This document shows, piece after piece, positions 1-5,597 of a DNA stretch of 6,400 nt. The stretch is from an uncultured Saprospiraceae bacterium (GTDB taxonomy: Bacteria; Bacteroidota; Bacteroidia; Chitinophagales; Saprospiraceae). The number at the start of each line of letters is the position of its first letter. The first letter of the stretch is position 1. The notes under the pieces are model-generated. The model did no database searches. It was not told where the DNA came from and saw nothing but the letters and a program-made list of their open reading frames with translations. Position numbers and translations under genes: made by a program. The DNA lies in the NCBI GenBank assembly GCA_937930625.1, contig CALHBW010000116.1:1-6400 (forward strand). The letters are read 5' to 3'.

Positions 1-1969
1 GGAGGCGGCTACCCTCGCCGTATTGCCCAATGCCCCCGCCCTCATTCATCCCGGACGCAATCGCCGCGCCTTAAAAGAGAAACGCAACCGCTTGTTAGAC
101 AGATTATTAGCGCAACATAAAATCGACTCTCTCACCTGCGAATTAGCCAAAGAAGAAACCCTGCCCGATGAACCTTTACCGCTTCCGCGCCTTGCGCCGC
201 ATTTGTTGGATAGGGCGTTTGTAGAGCATTTTTCGGATAAAAGGAAGGGTTTGCGCTCAACGTTTTCCTCCCCCCAACCCCCTCCAAAGGGGGAGACGAC
301 CGTGTTTCCCGCGTTAATATCTCCCCCTTCGGAGGGGGCAAACCCACGTCTATCTCCCCCTTTGGAGGGGGCTGGGGGGAGGACGCGCCTACGCACCACC
401 ATCAACCGCAACCTCCAAGAATACACCACCCGCACCCTACACCGCCACCACGCCCGACTCTCTTCTAATGGCATTCGCAATCTCGCAGCAATTATTGTGG
501 AGGTAGAAACGGGTAATGTAGTCGCGTATGTGGGCAATGTTTTTTCGGAAAAAAATAAGAAGCATGACCATGAGGTGGACGTGGTGACGGCGGCGCGGAG
601 TTCGGGCAGTATTTTGAAGCCGTTTTTGTATGGGATGATGTTGGATGAGGGGGAGATTTTGCCGCAAAGCCTCATCCCTGATGTACCGACAAATATGGAT
701 GGTTATCGTCCTTTGAATTTCCATGAAAGTTTCGATGGGGCTGTGCCTGCACGTAAGGCGATTATTCGCTCGCTGAATGTGCCAACGGTCAGAATGTTAA
801 GCGATTATGGTTTGGAGAAATTTCATTTTGGATTGAAAAAAATGGGGATTTCTACGCTCAACAAACCCGCTTCGCATTATGGTCTGACGCTCGTACTTGG
901 CGGCTCGGAAGTGACACTTTGGGATGTGACCAATGCCTACACTTGCATGGCGCGGACGCTGAATCATCATTATCCGCACAATAGCAAATATGACGCGAGG
1001 GATTGGCGCGATTTGAATTATTTTTACGAAAAAAAACACACACAAACACCCGAACACAAGCTCGCAGACGCCCCCACACGCATGGGTACAGGCGCGATTT
1101 ATCAGACCTTTGAAACGATGCGCCAAGTAGAACGCCCCAATTCATCCGGTGCATGGCATTTGTACGAATCATCGAAACGGATTGCATGGAAAACGGGAAC
1201 GAGTTTTGGTTTTCGAGATGCTTGGGCGGTGGGCGTGACGCCGCGCTATACGGTAGGCGTATGGGCGGGCAATGCAGACGGCGAAGGCAGGGCTGGACTC
1301 GTGGGCGTACACGCGGCTGCACCTGTGTTGTTTGATTTGTTTGAACGACTGGACACGGGGGCTTGGTTTGAGCCGCCGTATGATGATATGGTCGTGGTGG
1401 ATGTCTGCACGAAAAGCGGCTATCGTGCCTTACCGACTTGCGAAAATACGGAAGGTTATTATGTGCCGTCTCGCGGTGTGGAGGCGCAGGCTTGTCCTTA
1501 CCATCAAATTATACATTTGGATGATAATGAGGAGTTTAGAGTGCATAGTGATTGTGAAAATCCGTCTGATATGCAGCATGAAAAATGGTTTGTATTGCCG
1601 CCTTTAGAGGAATTTTATTATAAAAAGAAACATCCTGATTATCGCGTACTACCACCGTTTCGGGAAGATTGTTTGGCGACATTAAATGAGAATAAAAACC
1701 GCCCGATGCAGTTGATTTATCCCAAGCCAAATGCGAAGATTTTTATTCCGAAAGATGTAGATGGCGAGTTGGGAAAAGCAGTATTCAAAGTCGCACATCG
1801 CGAACCGGAATCAATCATTTATTGGCATTTAAATGATGAATATATCGAAAAAACAAAGACCTTCCACGAAGTCGAATTGAACCCCGAACCGGGAAAGTAT
1901 AAATTGACTTTGGTAGATGAACAGGGTGGGAGAGTGGAGGAGTTTTTTGAAGTGCTTGGACGGGAATGA
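1..1969 (+). CDS. pbpC: Penicillin-binding protein 1C, 5'-truncated by window edge
   Basis: This is a bifunctional murein synthase of the PBP1C type, expected to be anchored in the inner membrane and to polymerise and cross-link peptidoglycan in the periplasm. The reading frame is open from base 2 (EAATLAVLPNAP, the last conserved block of the GT51 glycosyltransferase domain), so the start and most of that domain lie upstream; the TTG at 23 is not the real start. Numbering from that TTG, the transpeptidase domain begins near TTINRNLQ (residue 125). It carries the catalytic SILK (SxxK, Ser196), SLN (SxN, 250-252) and KTGTSFGFRDAW (KTG, 390-392). The KTG block and the following VGVWAGNADG are typical of PBP1C. 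Residues about 565-648 fit the BiPBP_C C-terminal domain. All catalytic motifs are intact. Unusual: residues about 82-121 are encoded by an inserted palindromic repeat in the interdomain linker. Confidence 0.93.
   Translation, partial: EAATLAVLPNAPALIHPGRNRRALKEKRNRLLDRLLAQHKIDSLTCELAKEETLPDEPLPLPRLAPHLLDRAFVEHFSDKRKGLRSTFSSPQPPPKGETTVFPALISPPSEGANPRLSPPLEGAGGRTRLRTTINRNLQEYTTRTLHRHHARLSSNGIRNLAAIIVEVETGNVVAYVGNVFSEKNKKHDHEVDVVTAARSSGSILKPFLYGMMLDEGEILPQSLIPDVPTNMDGYRPLNFHESFDGAVPARKAIIRSLNVPTVRMLSDYGLEKFHFGLKKMGISTLNKPASHYGLTLVLGGSEVTLWDVTNAYTCMARTLNHHYPHNSKYDARDWRDLNYFYEKKHTQTPEHKLADAPTRMGTGAIYQTFETMRQVERPNSSGAWHLYESSKRIAWKTGTSFGFRDAWAVGVTPRYTVGVWAGNADGEGRAGLVGVHAAAPVLFDLFERLDTGAWFEPPYDDMVVVDVCTKSGYRALPTCENTEGYYVPSRGVEAQACPYHQIIHLDDNEEFRVHSDCENPSDMQHEKWFVLPPLEEFYYKKKHPDYRVLPPFREDCLATLNENKNRPMQLIYPKPNAKIFIPKDVDGELGKAVFKVAHREPESIIYWHLNDEYIEKTKTFHEVELNPEPGKYKLTLVDEQGGRVEEFFEVLGRE
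266..383. repeat. Palindromic G/C-rich repeat element inserted in frame in pbpC
   Basis: The 31 bases at 266-296 and the 31 bases at 353-383 are reverse complements with one mismatch (an A at 277 in the left arm where a G is expected). A third, shorter unit at 320-338 matches the right arm in the same orientation (TCTCCCCCTTCGGAGGGGG, one difference). Each unit is itself a small palindrome (CCCCCTTTGGAGGGGG type). The element is translated as a Pro/Gly-rich stretch (SSPQPPPKGE, ISPPSEGA, LSPPLEGAGG) and leaves the pbpC frame open. From memory, similar CTCCCCC/GGGGGAG repeats are dispersed in Bacteroidota genomes; that was not checked here. Confidence 0.85.
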
Positions 1970-1976
1970 TGGAACA

Positions 1977-2003
1977 CGGATTTGGCGGATGACGCAGATT
2001 TTT
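1977..2003. repeat. Short 9-base periodic CGGAT-type repeat
   Basis: Just after the pbpC stop codon there are three loosely matching 9-base units: CGGATTTGG, CGGATGACG and CAGATTTTT. This resembles fragments of dispersed CGGATT-rich repeats that I recall from intergenic regions of Bacteroidota. The copy is short and degenerate, so it may be a remnant or chance. Confidence 0.35.
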
Positions 2004-2040
2004 TTGTTTTAAAAATACATTAAATTGATTATTTTTTTAT

Positions 2041-2075
2041 GCGTTAAAATTTTTTTCAATAAAAAAATAAAACGC
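2041..2075. other. A/T-rich imperfect hairpin between pbpC and the first secreted-protein gene
   Basis: GCGTT (2041-2045) pairs with AACGC (2071-2075), and ATTTTTTT (2049-2056) pairs with AAAAAAAT (2061-2068). A small internal loop lies between the two stems and CAAT forms the terminal loop. It could end pbpC transcription or act as an operator, because it lies directly upstream of a promoter-like -7 box. It has a weak G/C stem and no clean T-run after it, so calling it a terminator is uncertain. Confidence 0.35.
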
Positions 2076-2083
2076 TATATTTG
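2054..2083 (+). promoter_or_regulatory. Bacteroidota-type promoter for the 508-residue secreted protein
   Basis: TATATTTG (2076-2083) matches the TAnnTTTG -7 consensus of the Bacteroidota primary sigma factor. The best -33 candidate is TTTC (2054-2057), one base off TTTG, with an 18-base spacer. Transcription would start near 2089, giving a leader of about 33 bases before the ATG at 2123. The -33 match is partial. Confidence 0.5.
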
Positions 2084-2122
2084 AGTGTATTATAAATTTC
2101 ACAAATAAAAAACTAATTCCGT

Positions 2123-3649
2123 ATGAATACTAAATGTTTACTACCGTTGGCGTTTTTCGCGCTGTTTATTTCTAATGTTTTTGCTCAAGCCTGTCCACCA
2201 AGAACACTGAAATCGCAGGGATGTGATTTAGTGATAGATAGTCTTGTAATTAAACCTCTTAATACTCAGGGTTTTGAAGGCTGTTCTGGAGTAGAGGCTT
2301 TTATTTCGGATGGAACACCACCTTATGTTACTATTGGAACACCGGATGTCCATGAATCCGAAAACTATATTGCTTGTACTCAGGGTCAACATTGCATTAT
2401 TGTTACAGATTTGGTGGGTTGTACTGTGTCAAGTTGTTTTACTTATGAACCATGTACGATGGTATTATCGCCTTTAACAGTTGATAGCATTGTATTTGTT
2501 GAGTATTTTCCGGGCGATTGTGCCTTTTTTACTGCCGAGATTTCGGGGGGAATACCTCCATATTCACTTGATTGGGGACCTGATAATTCATCTTCTGATA
2601 CAGATGGTTATATAGCATGTTCTGAAGGAGACCATTGTTTGATAGTGACAGATGCTGCGGGATGTACTTTTTCACATTGTTTTGAATATGAGATAGATAC
2701 CACAAATGTTTTTGAAATTAGTAGTATTGAATTAACGACACCTCAAATTTGTGCAGGTGATTGTGGTGTAGCCTATGTTATCATTTCTGATAATTCCCCT
2801 CCTTACGATTATACGCTTCAATGGTCGGATGGTATGACTCCCTCCGGTAATGGTTTTGAATATTGCTCTGGTGGAATTTATACGGTAACAGCTACAGATA
2901 CAGAGGGAAATGTAGCGATAGATTCTTTTGAGGTCGTGCAGTTTCCTGAAGTATTTGCAGAGGTAACGACCACTGACGTAAGTTGCCATGGTGCATGGGA
3001 TGGTAGCATTATGGTTCACGGTTCGGGTGGTGTTGCGCCGTATGAGTATTCGTGGTATTTGAGCCTGTCCAATGAGCAATCACTCAGTAATGTGATGCCC
3101 GGGCAGCACTATGGTTATGTAACAGATACAAATGGTTGTCAGAGTGAATTGGCACTTGGAATTGTCAACGAGCCACCACTGCTCGAAATCTCCGTTGAGG
3201 GTGATGAAGAAGGTGGTGCAATGGCATTTGCATCAGGCGGTACATCGCCGCATGAGTTTCAATGGAATGACCCAAATAATCAAACTACTCAAACAGCTAC
3301 TAATTTAGGCGAAGGACAATTTACCGTCACCGTCACCGATGCAAATGGTTGTACAAATACCGAAACGATTGATTTGACTGTAGGCATCGAAACGCCCGAA
3401 TTCCTTACCAACTTCAATGTGTCACCCAATCCTTCCAACGGAAAATTTATGATTGACCTACAATTTGAAGTAACACAAACCGCTACTATTCAAATACTCA
3501 ATTCATTAGGACAGAAAATGTATCAATTCACAGATATACAAAGTCATTTCACACAAACCATAGACATGAATGAAGCGGCGGCAGGGACTTATTTCGTCAT
3601 CATTAGCACAGAAAGCGGACGTATTGTGAGGCGTATCGTATTGATGTAG
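2123..3649 (+). CDS. Secreted SprB-repeat protein with T9SS type A sorting domain (508 residues)
   Basis: This is a predicted surface or released protein exported by Sec and then by the type IX secretion system; its molecular role is unknown. A signal peptide covers residues 1-21 (KCLLPLAFFALFISNVFA, then QACPP). Five SprB-like repeats follow, at about 33-113, 114-192, 195-275, 277-351 and 353-420. They are recognisable by (S/G)GG-x-x-PY-x-x-x-W and the closing VTVTDANGC-type block. Repeats 1 and 2 share an extra Cys pattern (IAC, HC, GCT, CF). Residues about 429-508 form the T9SS type A domain (FNVSPNPSNGKF, then AAGTYFVIISTESGRIVRRIVLM-like end). The ATG follows a plausible promoter and gives a full signal peptide; no Shine-Dalgarno sequence is visible, as is normal in this phylum. 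The following gene is a shorter paralogue. Such repeats occur in adhesins and gliding-related proteins, but this protein is far shorter than SprB itself. Confidence 0.88.
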   Translation: MNTKCLLPLAFFALFISNVFAQACPPRTLKSQGCDLVIDSLVIKPLNTQGFEGCSGVEAFISDGTPPYVTIGTPDVHESENYIACTQGQHCIIVTDLVGCTVSSCFTYEPCTMVLSPLTVDSIVFVEYFPGDCAFFTAEISGGIPPYSLDWGPDNSSSDTDGYIACSEGDHCLIVTDAAGCTFSHCFEYEIDTTNVFEISSIELTTPQICAGDCGVAYVIISDNSPPYDYTLQWSDGMTPSGNGFEYCSGGIYTVTATDTEGNVAIDSFEVVQFPEVFAEVTTTDVSCHGAWDGSIMVHGSGGVAPYEYSWYLSLSNEQSLSNVMPGQHYGYVTDTNGCQSELALGIVNEPPLLEISVEGDEEGGAMAFASGGTSPHEFQWNDPNNQTTQTATNLGEGQFTVTVTDANGCTNTETIDLTVGIETPEFLTNFNVSPNPSNGKFMIDLQFEVTQTATIQILNSLGQKMYQFTDIQSHFTQTIDMNEAAAGTYFVIISTESGRIVRRIVLM

Positions 3650-3721
3650 ATTCAGAATAAGGAGTCACAATAGATTTTAGTGTCTATAAATCAAACAAAT
3701 TTATTCTTCATTTTTTTTAAT

Positions 3722-3736
3722 AAAAACTAATTCCGT
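3722..3736 (+). promoter_or_regulatory. Duplicated translation-leader sequence
   Basis: AAAAACTAATTCCGT directly precedes the ATG here and also at 2108-2122 before the upstream paralogue. The identity shows that the gene duplication included the immediate 5' leader. The sequence has no Shine-Dalgarno motif. No good TAnnTTTG promoter is seen between 3650 and 3721 (TAGATTTT at 3671-3678 is one base off but lacks a -33 partner), so this gene may be read through from the first. Confidence 0.5.
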
Positions 3737-4537
3737 ATGACTACCAAATGTTTACTTCCATTGGCGTTTTTCGCGCTGTTTATTTCTAATGCTTTTGCTG
3801 AAAATTTCCCTTCAAATCATCTACTTGAATCTCAAGGCTGTGATATTGAACTCATATTGTTTTCGACCTTGAGTTGCGATGGAATATATGATTTAAGTAT
3901 TTCACCTAACGGCGGTATTCCACCCTATGAGTATTCGTGGAATGCTGGCGAATTTGACATGATTTCTAATTATAATAATTTGTCGCCGGGAACATACATA
4001 GTAGTTGTGAGAGATAGTACGGAATGTACAGAAACGCTGGAATTTACTTTGGATGAACCGATAGCCCTACTCGAAGTGGATGTTACCGTTTCAGAAAACA
4101 CCGCAACAGCTATTCCATCGGGTGGTGTGCCACCATACACTTATCAATGGGATGACTACAACGCTCAAACTACAGCAACAGCAACTGGTTTGAGTTCGGG
4201 AGTCATTTATTATGTTACAGTTACGGATGCAAGTGGCTGTTCAGCTATTGGAAATGTTGTTTTATCGGTAGGTATTGATTCGCCCGAATATCTTACGAAT
4301 TTCGATATTTTCCCAAACCCTTCTAACGGAAAATTCACGATTGACCTGCAATTTGAAGTGACACAGAGAGCTACTATTCAAGTGCTTAATACACTTGGAC
4401 AGGAAATGTATCAATTCACCGACACACAAAGTCACTTCCAACAAACCATAAATATGCAAGAAGTAGCGGCAGGGACTTATTTCGTCGTGATTAGTACAGA
4501 AAGCGGGCGTGTAGTACGGCGCGTGGTCTTGATGTGA
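3737..4537 (+). CDS. Secreted SprB-repeat protein with T9SS type A sorting domain (266 residues)
   Basis: This shorter paralogue of the preceding gene should also be exported by Sec and the type IX secretion system. The signal peptide (residues 1-21) differs from that of its neighbour only at positions 2 and 19, and the DNA there is about 92% identical. The mature part starts ENFPS and keeps the shared SQGCD motif (32-36). It has two SprB-like repeats, at about 36-107 (NGGIPPYEYSW) and 110-177 (SGGVPPYTYQWDD, VTVTDASGC). The T9SS type A domain is at 187-266 (FDIFPNPSNGKF, AAGTYFVVISTESGR, ending RRVVLM) and is very close to that of the neighbour. Its layout corresponds to repeats 4 and 5 plus the tail of the larger protein, so one gene probably arose from the other by duplication followed by loss or gain of repeats. 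The ligand or function is unknown. Confidence 0.87.
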   Translation: MTTKCLLPLAFFALFISNAFAENFPSNHLLESQGCDIELILFSTLSCDGIYDLSISPNGGIPPYEYSWNAGEFDMISNYNNLSPGTYIVVVRDSTECTETLEFTLDEPIALLEVDVTVSENTATAIPSGGVPPYTYQWDDYNAQTTATATGLSSGVIYYVTVTDASGCSAIGNVVLSVGIDSPEYLTNFDIFPNPSNGKFTIDLQFEVTQRATIQVLNTLGQEMYQFTDTQSHFQQTINMQEVAAGTYFVVISTESGRVVRRVVLM

Positions 4538-4580
4538 TTTTTCGTTAAAAACATTGCTCTAAAAAATATGTTATATTTTC

Positions 4581-4814
4581 ATGGCGAATAATAAACTCTT
4601 AGTCGATGAGCGTCAGGCAGATATTGGCGGTTTTATGGTGGGTCGGTTGCTACCATTTCGTAAAAAGCGGCAAGTCGGACCGTTTACCTTCATTGAAAGT
4701 TGCTATTTGAGCAGTCATATTTTATTATTTTTGTTCAAATTTTGCACTACACTTACACAATATCTTCCATCAATTTTGTCAAATCATCAGGATTACGACG
4801 AGTATTCCAAATGA
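4581..4814 (+). pseudogene. 5' fragment of a pirin-family gene
   Basis: The first 39 residues (MANNKLLVDERQADIGGFMV, then GRLLPFRKKRQVGPFTFIE) look like the N-terminus of a pirin-family cupin protein, whose usual form is (D)IGGF-x-V-x-R-x-LP-x-x-x-x-R-x-VGPF-x-F-(I/F)-DHMGP. After Glu39 (base 4697) the resemblance stops dead: the expected DHMGP and metal-binding His residues are absent. The frame runs through unrelated, A/T-rich sequence into the opposite-strand toxin gene, ending at a TGA at 4812-4814 (77 codons). Intact pirins are roughly 230-300 residues, so about 85% of the gene is missing. I infer a deletion or insertion breakpoint near 4697 and no functional product. The pirin assignment rests on motif recognition only. 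Confidence 0.72.
4724..4742. repeat. 19-base direct repeat, left copy, beside toxin gene
   Basis: ATTATTTTTGTTCAAATTT occurs here and, base for base, at 5290-5308. The two copies lie 566 bases apart and enclose the entire toxin-antitoxin operon, 10 bases beyond the toxin stop on this side. The sequence is A/T-rich, but an exact 19-base match over this distance is unlikely by chance. Confidence 0.8.
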
Positions 4815-5064
4815 TGAGTATCTGAATTTCATCATCGGCAATTTTATACATCAAATGGAAGGTTTTGACTTTTTTGGCACGGATATTTTCAAATTGTGTA
4901 GGTCGTCCGATGTATGGTTGAGTGGTTAACATTTCGGCTGCTTCGTCGAAAAGTCGATTGAGTTTTCGGCTATAAGTTTTTGAGCCGTTGCGCTCATTCC
5001 AATAATCAAAGATTTCCTTCTTTTGCGCTTGGGCAAATGCTGTCCAGATTAATCTTTTAGCCAT
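4753..5064 (-). CDS. RelE/ParE-family toxin
   Basis: This is a predicted type II toxin of the RelE/ParE superfamily (103 residues, a usual length). Members either cut mRNA at the ribosome (RelE-like) or poison gyrase (ParE-like); the sequence does not say which. Visible family features are the N-terminal strand and helix (LIWTAFAQAQKKEIFDYW, residues 5-22), the loop QPYIGRPTQFENIRAKKV (49-66), the central FHLMYKI (69-75) and the terminal strand ILIIWNTRRNPDDL (82-95). The ATG at 5062-5064 overlaps the 3' end of the antitoxin gene by 16 bases, which implies translational coupling and neutralisation by the antitoxin in a complex. The operon order is antitoxin then toxin. No terminator was recognised downstream. 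Confidence 0.87.
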   Translation of the reverse strand: MAKRLIWTAFAQAQKKEIFDYWNERNGSKTYSRKLNRLFDEAAEMLTTQPYIGRPTQFENIRAKKVKTFHLMYKIADDEIQILIIWNTRRNPDDLTKLMEDIV

Positions 5065-5285
5065 TCTTTGGTTTGTTTTTGAGCTGCTTCGTGTGTGAGG
5101 TATTTACCGTCAACTATCTGCTGTTCAGCAATTTGAACTTGACGAATTTGTTCTTCATTTAATTCGTAAATCGCTTCATCCTCTGAATCCATACGTACCA
5201 ATTTACGCATCTCGGCAAGCAGTGAATCACTTTGAGTGGCGGCAATCGTTTGTATGAGTTCTAATTTTAATTTGCTTGTATTCAT
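5049..5285 (-). CDS. Antitoxin of the RelE/ParE-type module
   Basis: This 78-residue protein is the probable antitoxin and autorepressor partner of the overlapping toxin gene. The N-terminal helix (KLKLELIQTI, residues 5-14) is followed by a charged middle region. The C-terminal half, about 42-78, reads ELNEEQIRQVQIAEQQIVDG then KYLTHEAAQKQTKEWLKD. The block with E-E-Q, A-x-x-Q-I, G-x-Y-L-T and a final KEWLKD resembles the tails of many small Bacteroidota antitoxins, where it binds the toxin. I cannot name the DNA-binding family with certainty. The assignment depends strongly on gene order, size and the 16-base overlap. A well-formed promoter lies directly upstream on the same strand. Confidence 0.8.
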   Translation of the reverse strand: MNTSKLKLELIQTIAATQSDSLLAEMRKLVRMDSEDEAIYELNEEQIRQVQIAEQQIVDGKYLTHEAAQKQTKEWLKD

Positions 5286-5289
5286 ACTG

Positions 5290-5308
5290 ATTATTTTTGT
5301 TCAAATTT
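5290..5308. repeat. 19-base direct repeat, right copy, in antitoxin leader
   Basis: This is an exact copy of 4724-4742. It covers the antitoxin leader and seven of the eight bases of its -7 promoter box; the eighth base (5309) is just outside and differs from the left copy, which therefore lacks a consensus -7 box. Confidence 0.8.
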
Positions 5309-5333
5309 ACACAAAAAAATACTGTGAAACAAA
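5302..5333 (-). promoter_or_regulatory. Bacteroidota-type promoter of the toxin-antitoxin operon
   Basis: Read on the minus strand, TTTG (5333-5330), a 20-base spacer and TAAATTTG (5309-5302) give a full match to the TTTG/TAnnTTTG consensus with ideal spacing. Transcription should begin near 5296, only about 10 bases before the antitoxin ATG at 5285. Autoregulation by the antitoxin is expected from the family but no operator was identified. Confidence 0.68.
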
Positions 5334-5347
5334 TACCTCGTAGCGTA

Positions 5348-5433
5348 CCCGTAGCACGGTGCTTCCAGCCCGTGGATTATGTATGTATAGCAAAACTAAC
5401 GCGAGGCACGGGCTGGAAGCACCGTGCTACGGG
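5348..5433. repeat. Perfect 27-base inverted repeat with 32-base loop
   Basis: The 27 bases at 5348-5374 (beginning CCCGTAGCACGGTGCTTCC) are exactly reverse-complementary to 5407-5433. As RNA or single-stranded DNA this would be a very stable hairpin. The right arm read in reverse continues as GCCTCGCGTT, a continuation shared with the third copy at 5492-5524. This points to a dispersed repeat family of about 33 bases rather than a simple terminator, although it could stop transcription from either side. Confidence 0.88.
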
Positions 5434-5491
5434 GTTTTCATTTCCATATTTTTTCAATAATATGTATCTTGCATCTCGTCCAACGTGAAAA

Positions 5492-5524
5492 GTAGCACGG
5501 TGCTTCCAACCCGTTCCTCGCGTA
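5492..5524 (+). repeat. Third copy of the 33-base dispersed repeat
   Basis: GTAGCACGGTGCTTCCAACC followed by CGTTCCTCGCGTA matches the left arm of the 5348-5433 repeat in the same orientation over 23 bases (one difference). It also matches the reverse complement of the right arm over about 33 bases with three differences. It stands alone with no inverted partner nearby. Confidence 0.75.
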
Positions 5525-5559
5525 TGTGACGACTAAATGTTGAATCACCTTTGAACCAA

Positions 5560-5588
5560 GTCGGCGGACGAAACATTCGTCAGGCGAC
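5560..5588. repeat. Stem-loop just upstream of the TIR-like remnant
   Basis: GACGAA (5567-5572) pairs with TTCGTC (5576-5581) around an ACA loop, and GTCG (5560-5563) pairs with CGAC (5585-5588) around a 3x3 internal loop. It ends 9 bases before the ATG at 5598. It may be another small palindromic repeat or a control element of the lost gene. Confidence 0.45.
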
Positions 5589-5597
5589 AAAATCACT

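Noticed and set aside
266..383. Possible intrinsic terminator or non-coding RNA inside pbpC
   Set aside because: No T-run follows the stems, and the surrounding frame stays open with correct downstream transpeptidase motifs, so a coding repeat insertion fits better.
46..675. 209-codon minus-strand ORF opposite pbpC
   Set aside because: It lies antisense to a gene with clear domain motifs; its Pro/Gly-rich part is only the complement of the palindromic insertion.
1272..1607. 111-codon plus-strand ORF inside pbpC
   Set aside because: It is an alternative frame of the C-terminal pbpC coding region, with Trp/Arg/Cys-rich composition and no recognisable domain.
2732..3079. 115-codon minus-strand ORF opposite the first secreted-protein gene
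   Set aside because: It is antisense to repeats 3 and 4 of a well-supported T9SS cargo protein and has no features of its own.
3672..3710. CAAATTTA in the gap between the two secreted-protein genes as a minus-strand promoter
   Set aside because: It matches a -7 box on the minus strand, but no minus-strand gene lies downstream; probably an A/T-rich coincidence.
5297..5488. 63-codon plus-strand ORF beginning MFKFTQKNTVKQ
   Set aside because: It runs straight through both arms of the inverted repeat, and its sequence (VARCFQPV, GTGWKHRATG) is the repeat read in two orientations. No family resemblance and no promoter were seen.
5348..5524. Possible CRISPR array (three copies of a repeat of about 30 bases)
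   Set aside because: One copy is inverted, spacers are unequal (32 and 58 bases) and no cas genes are present.
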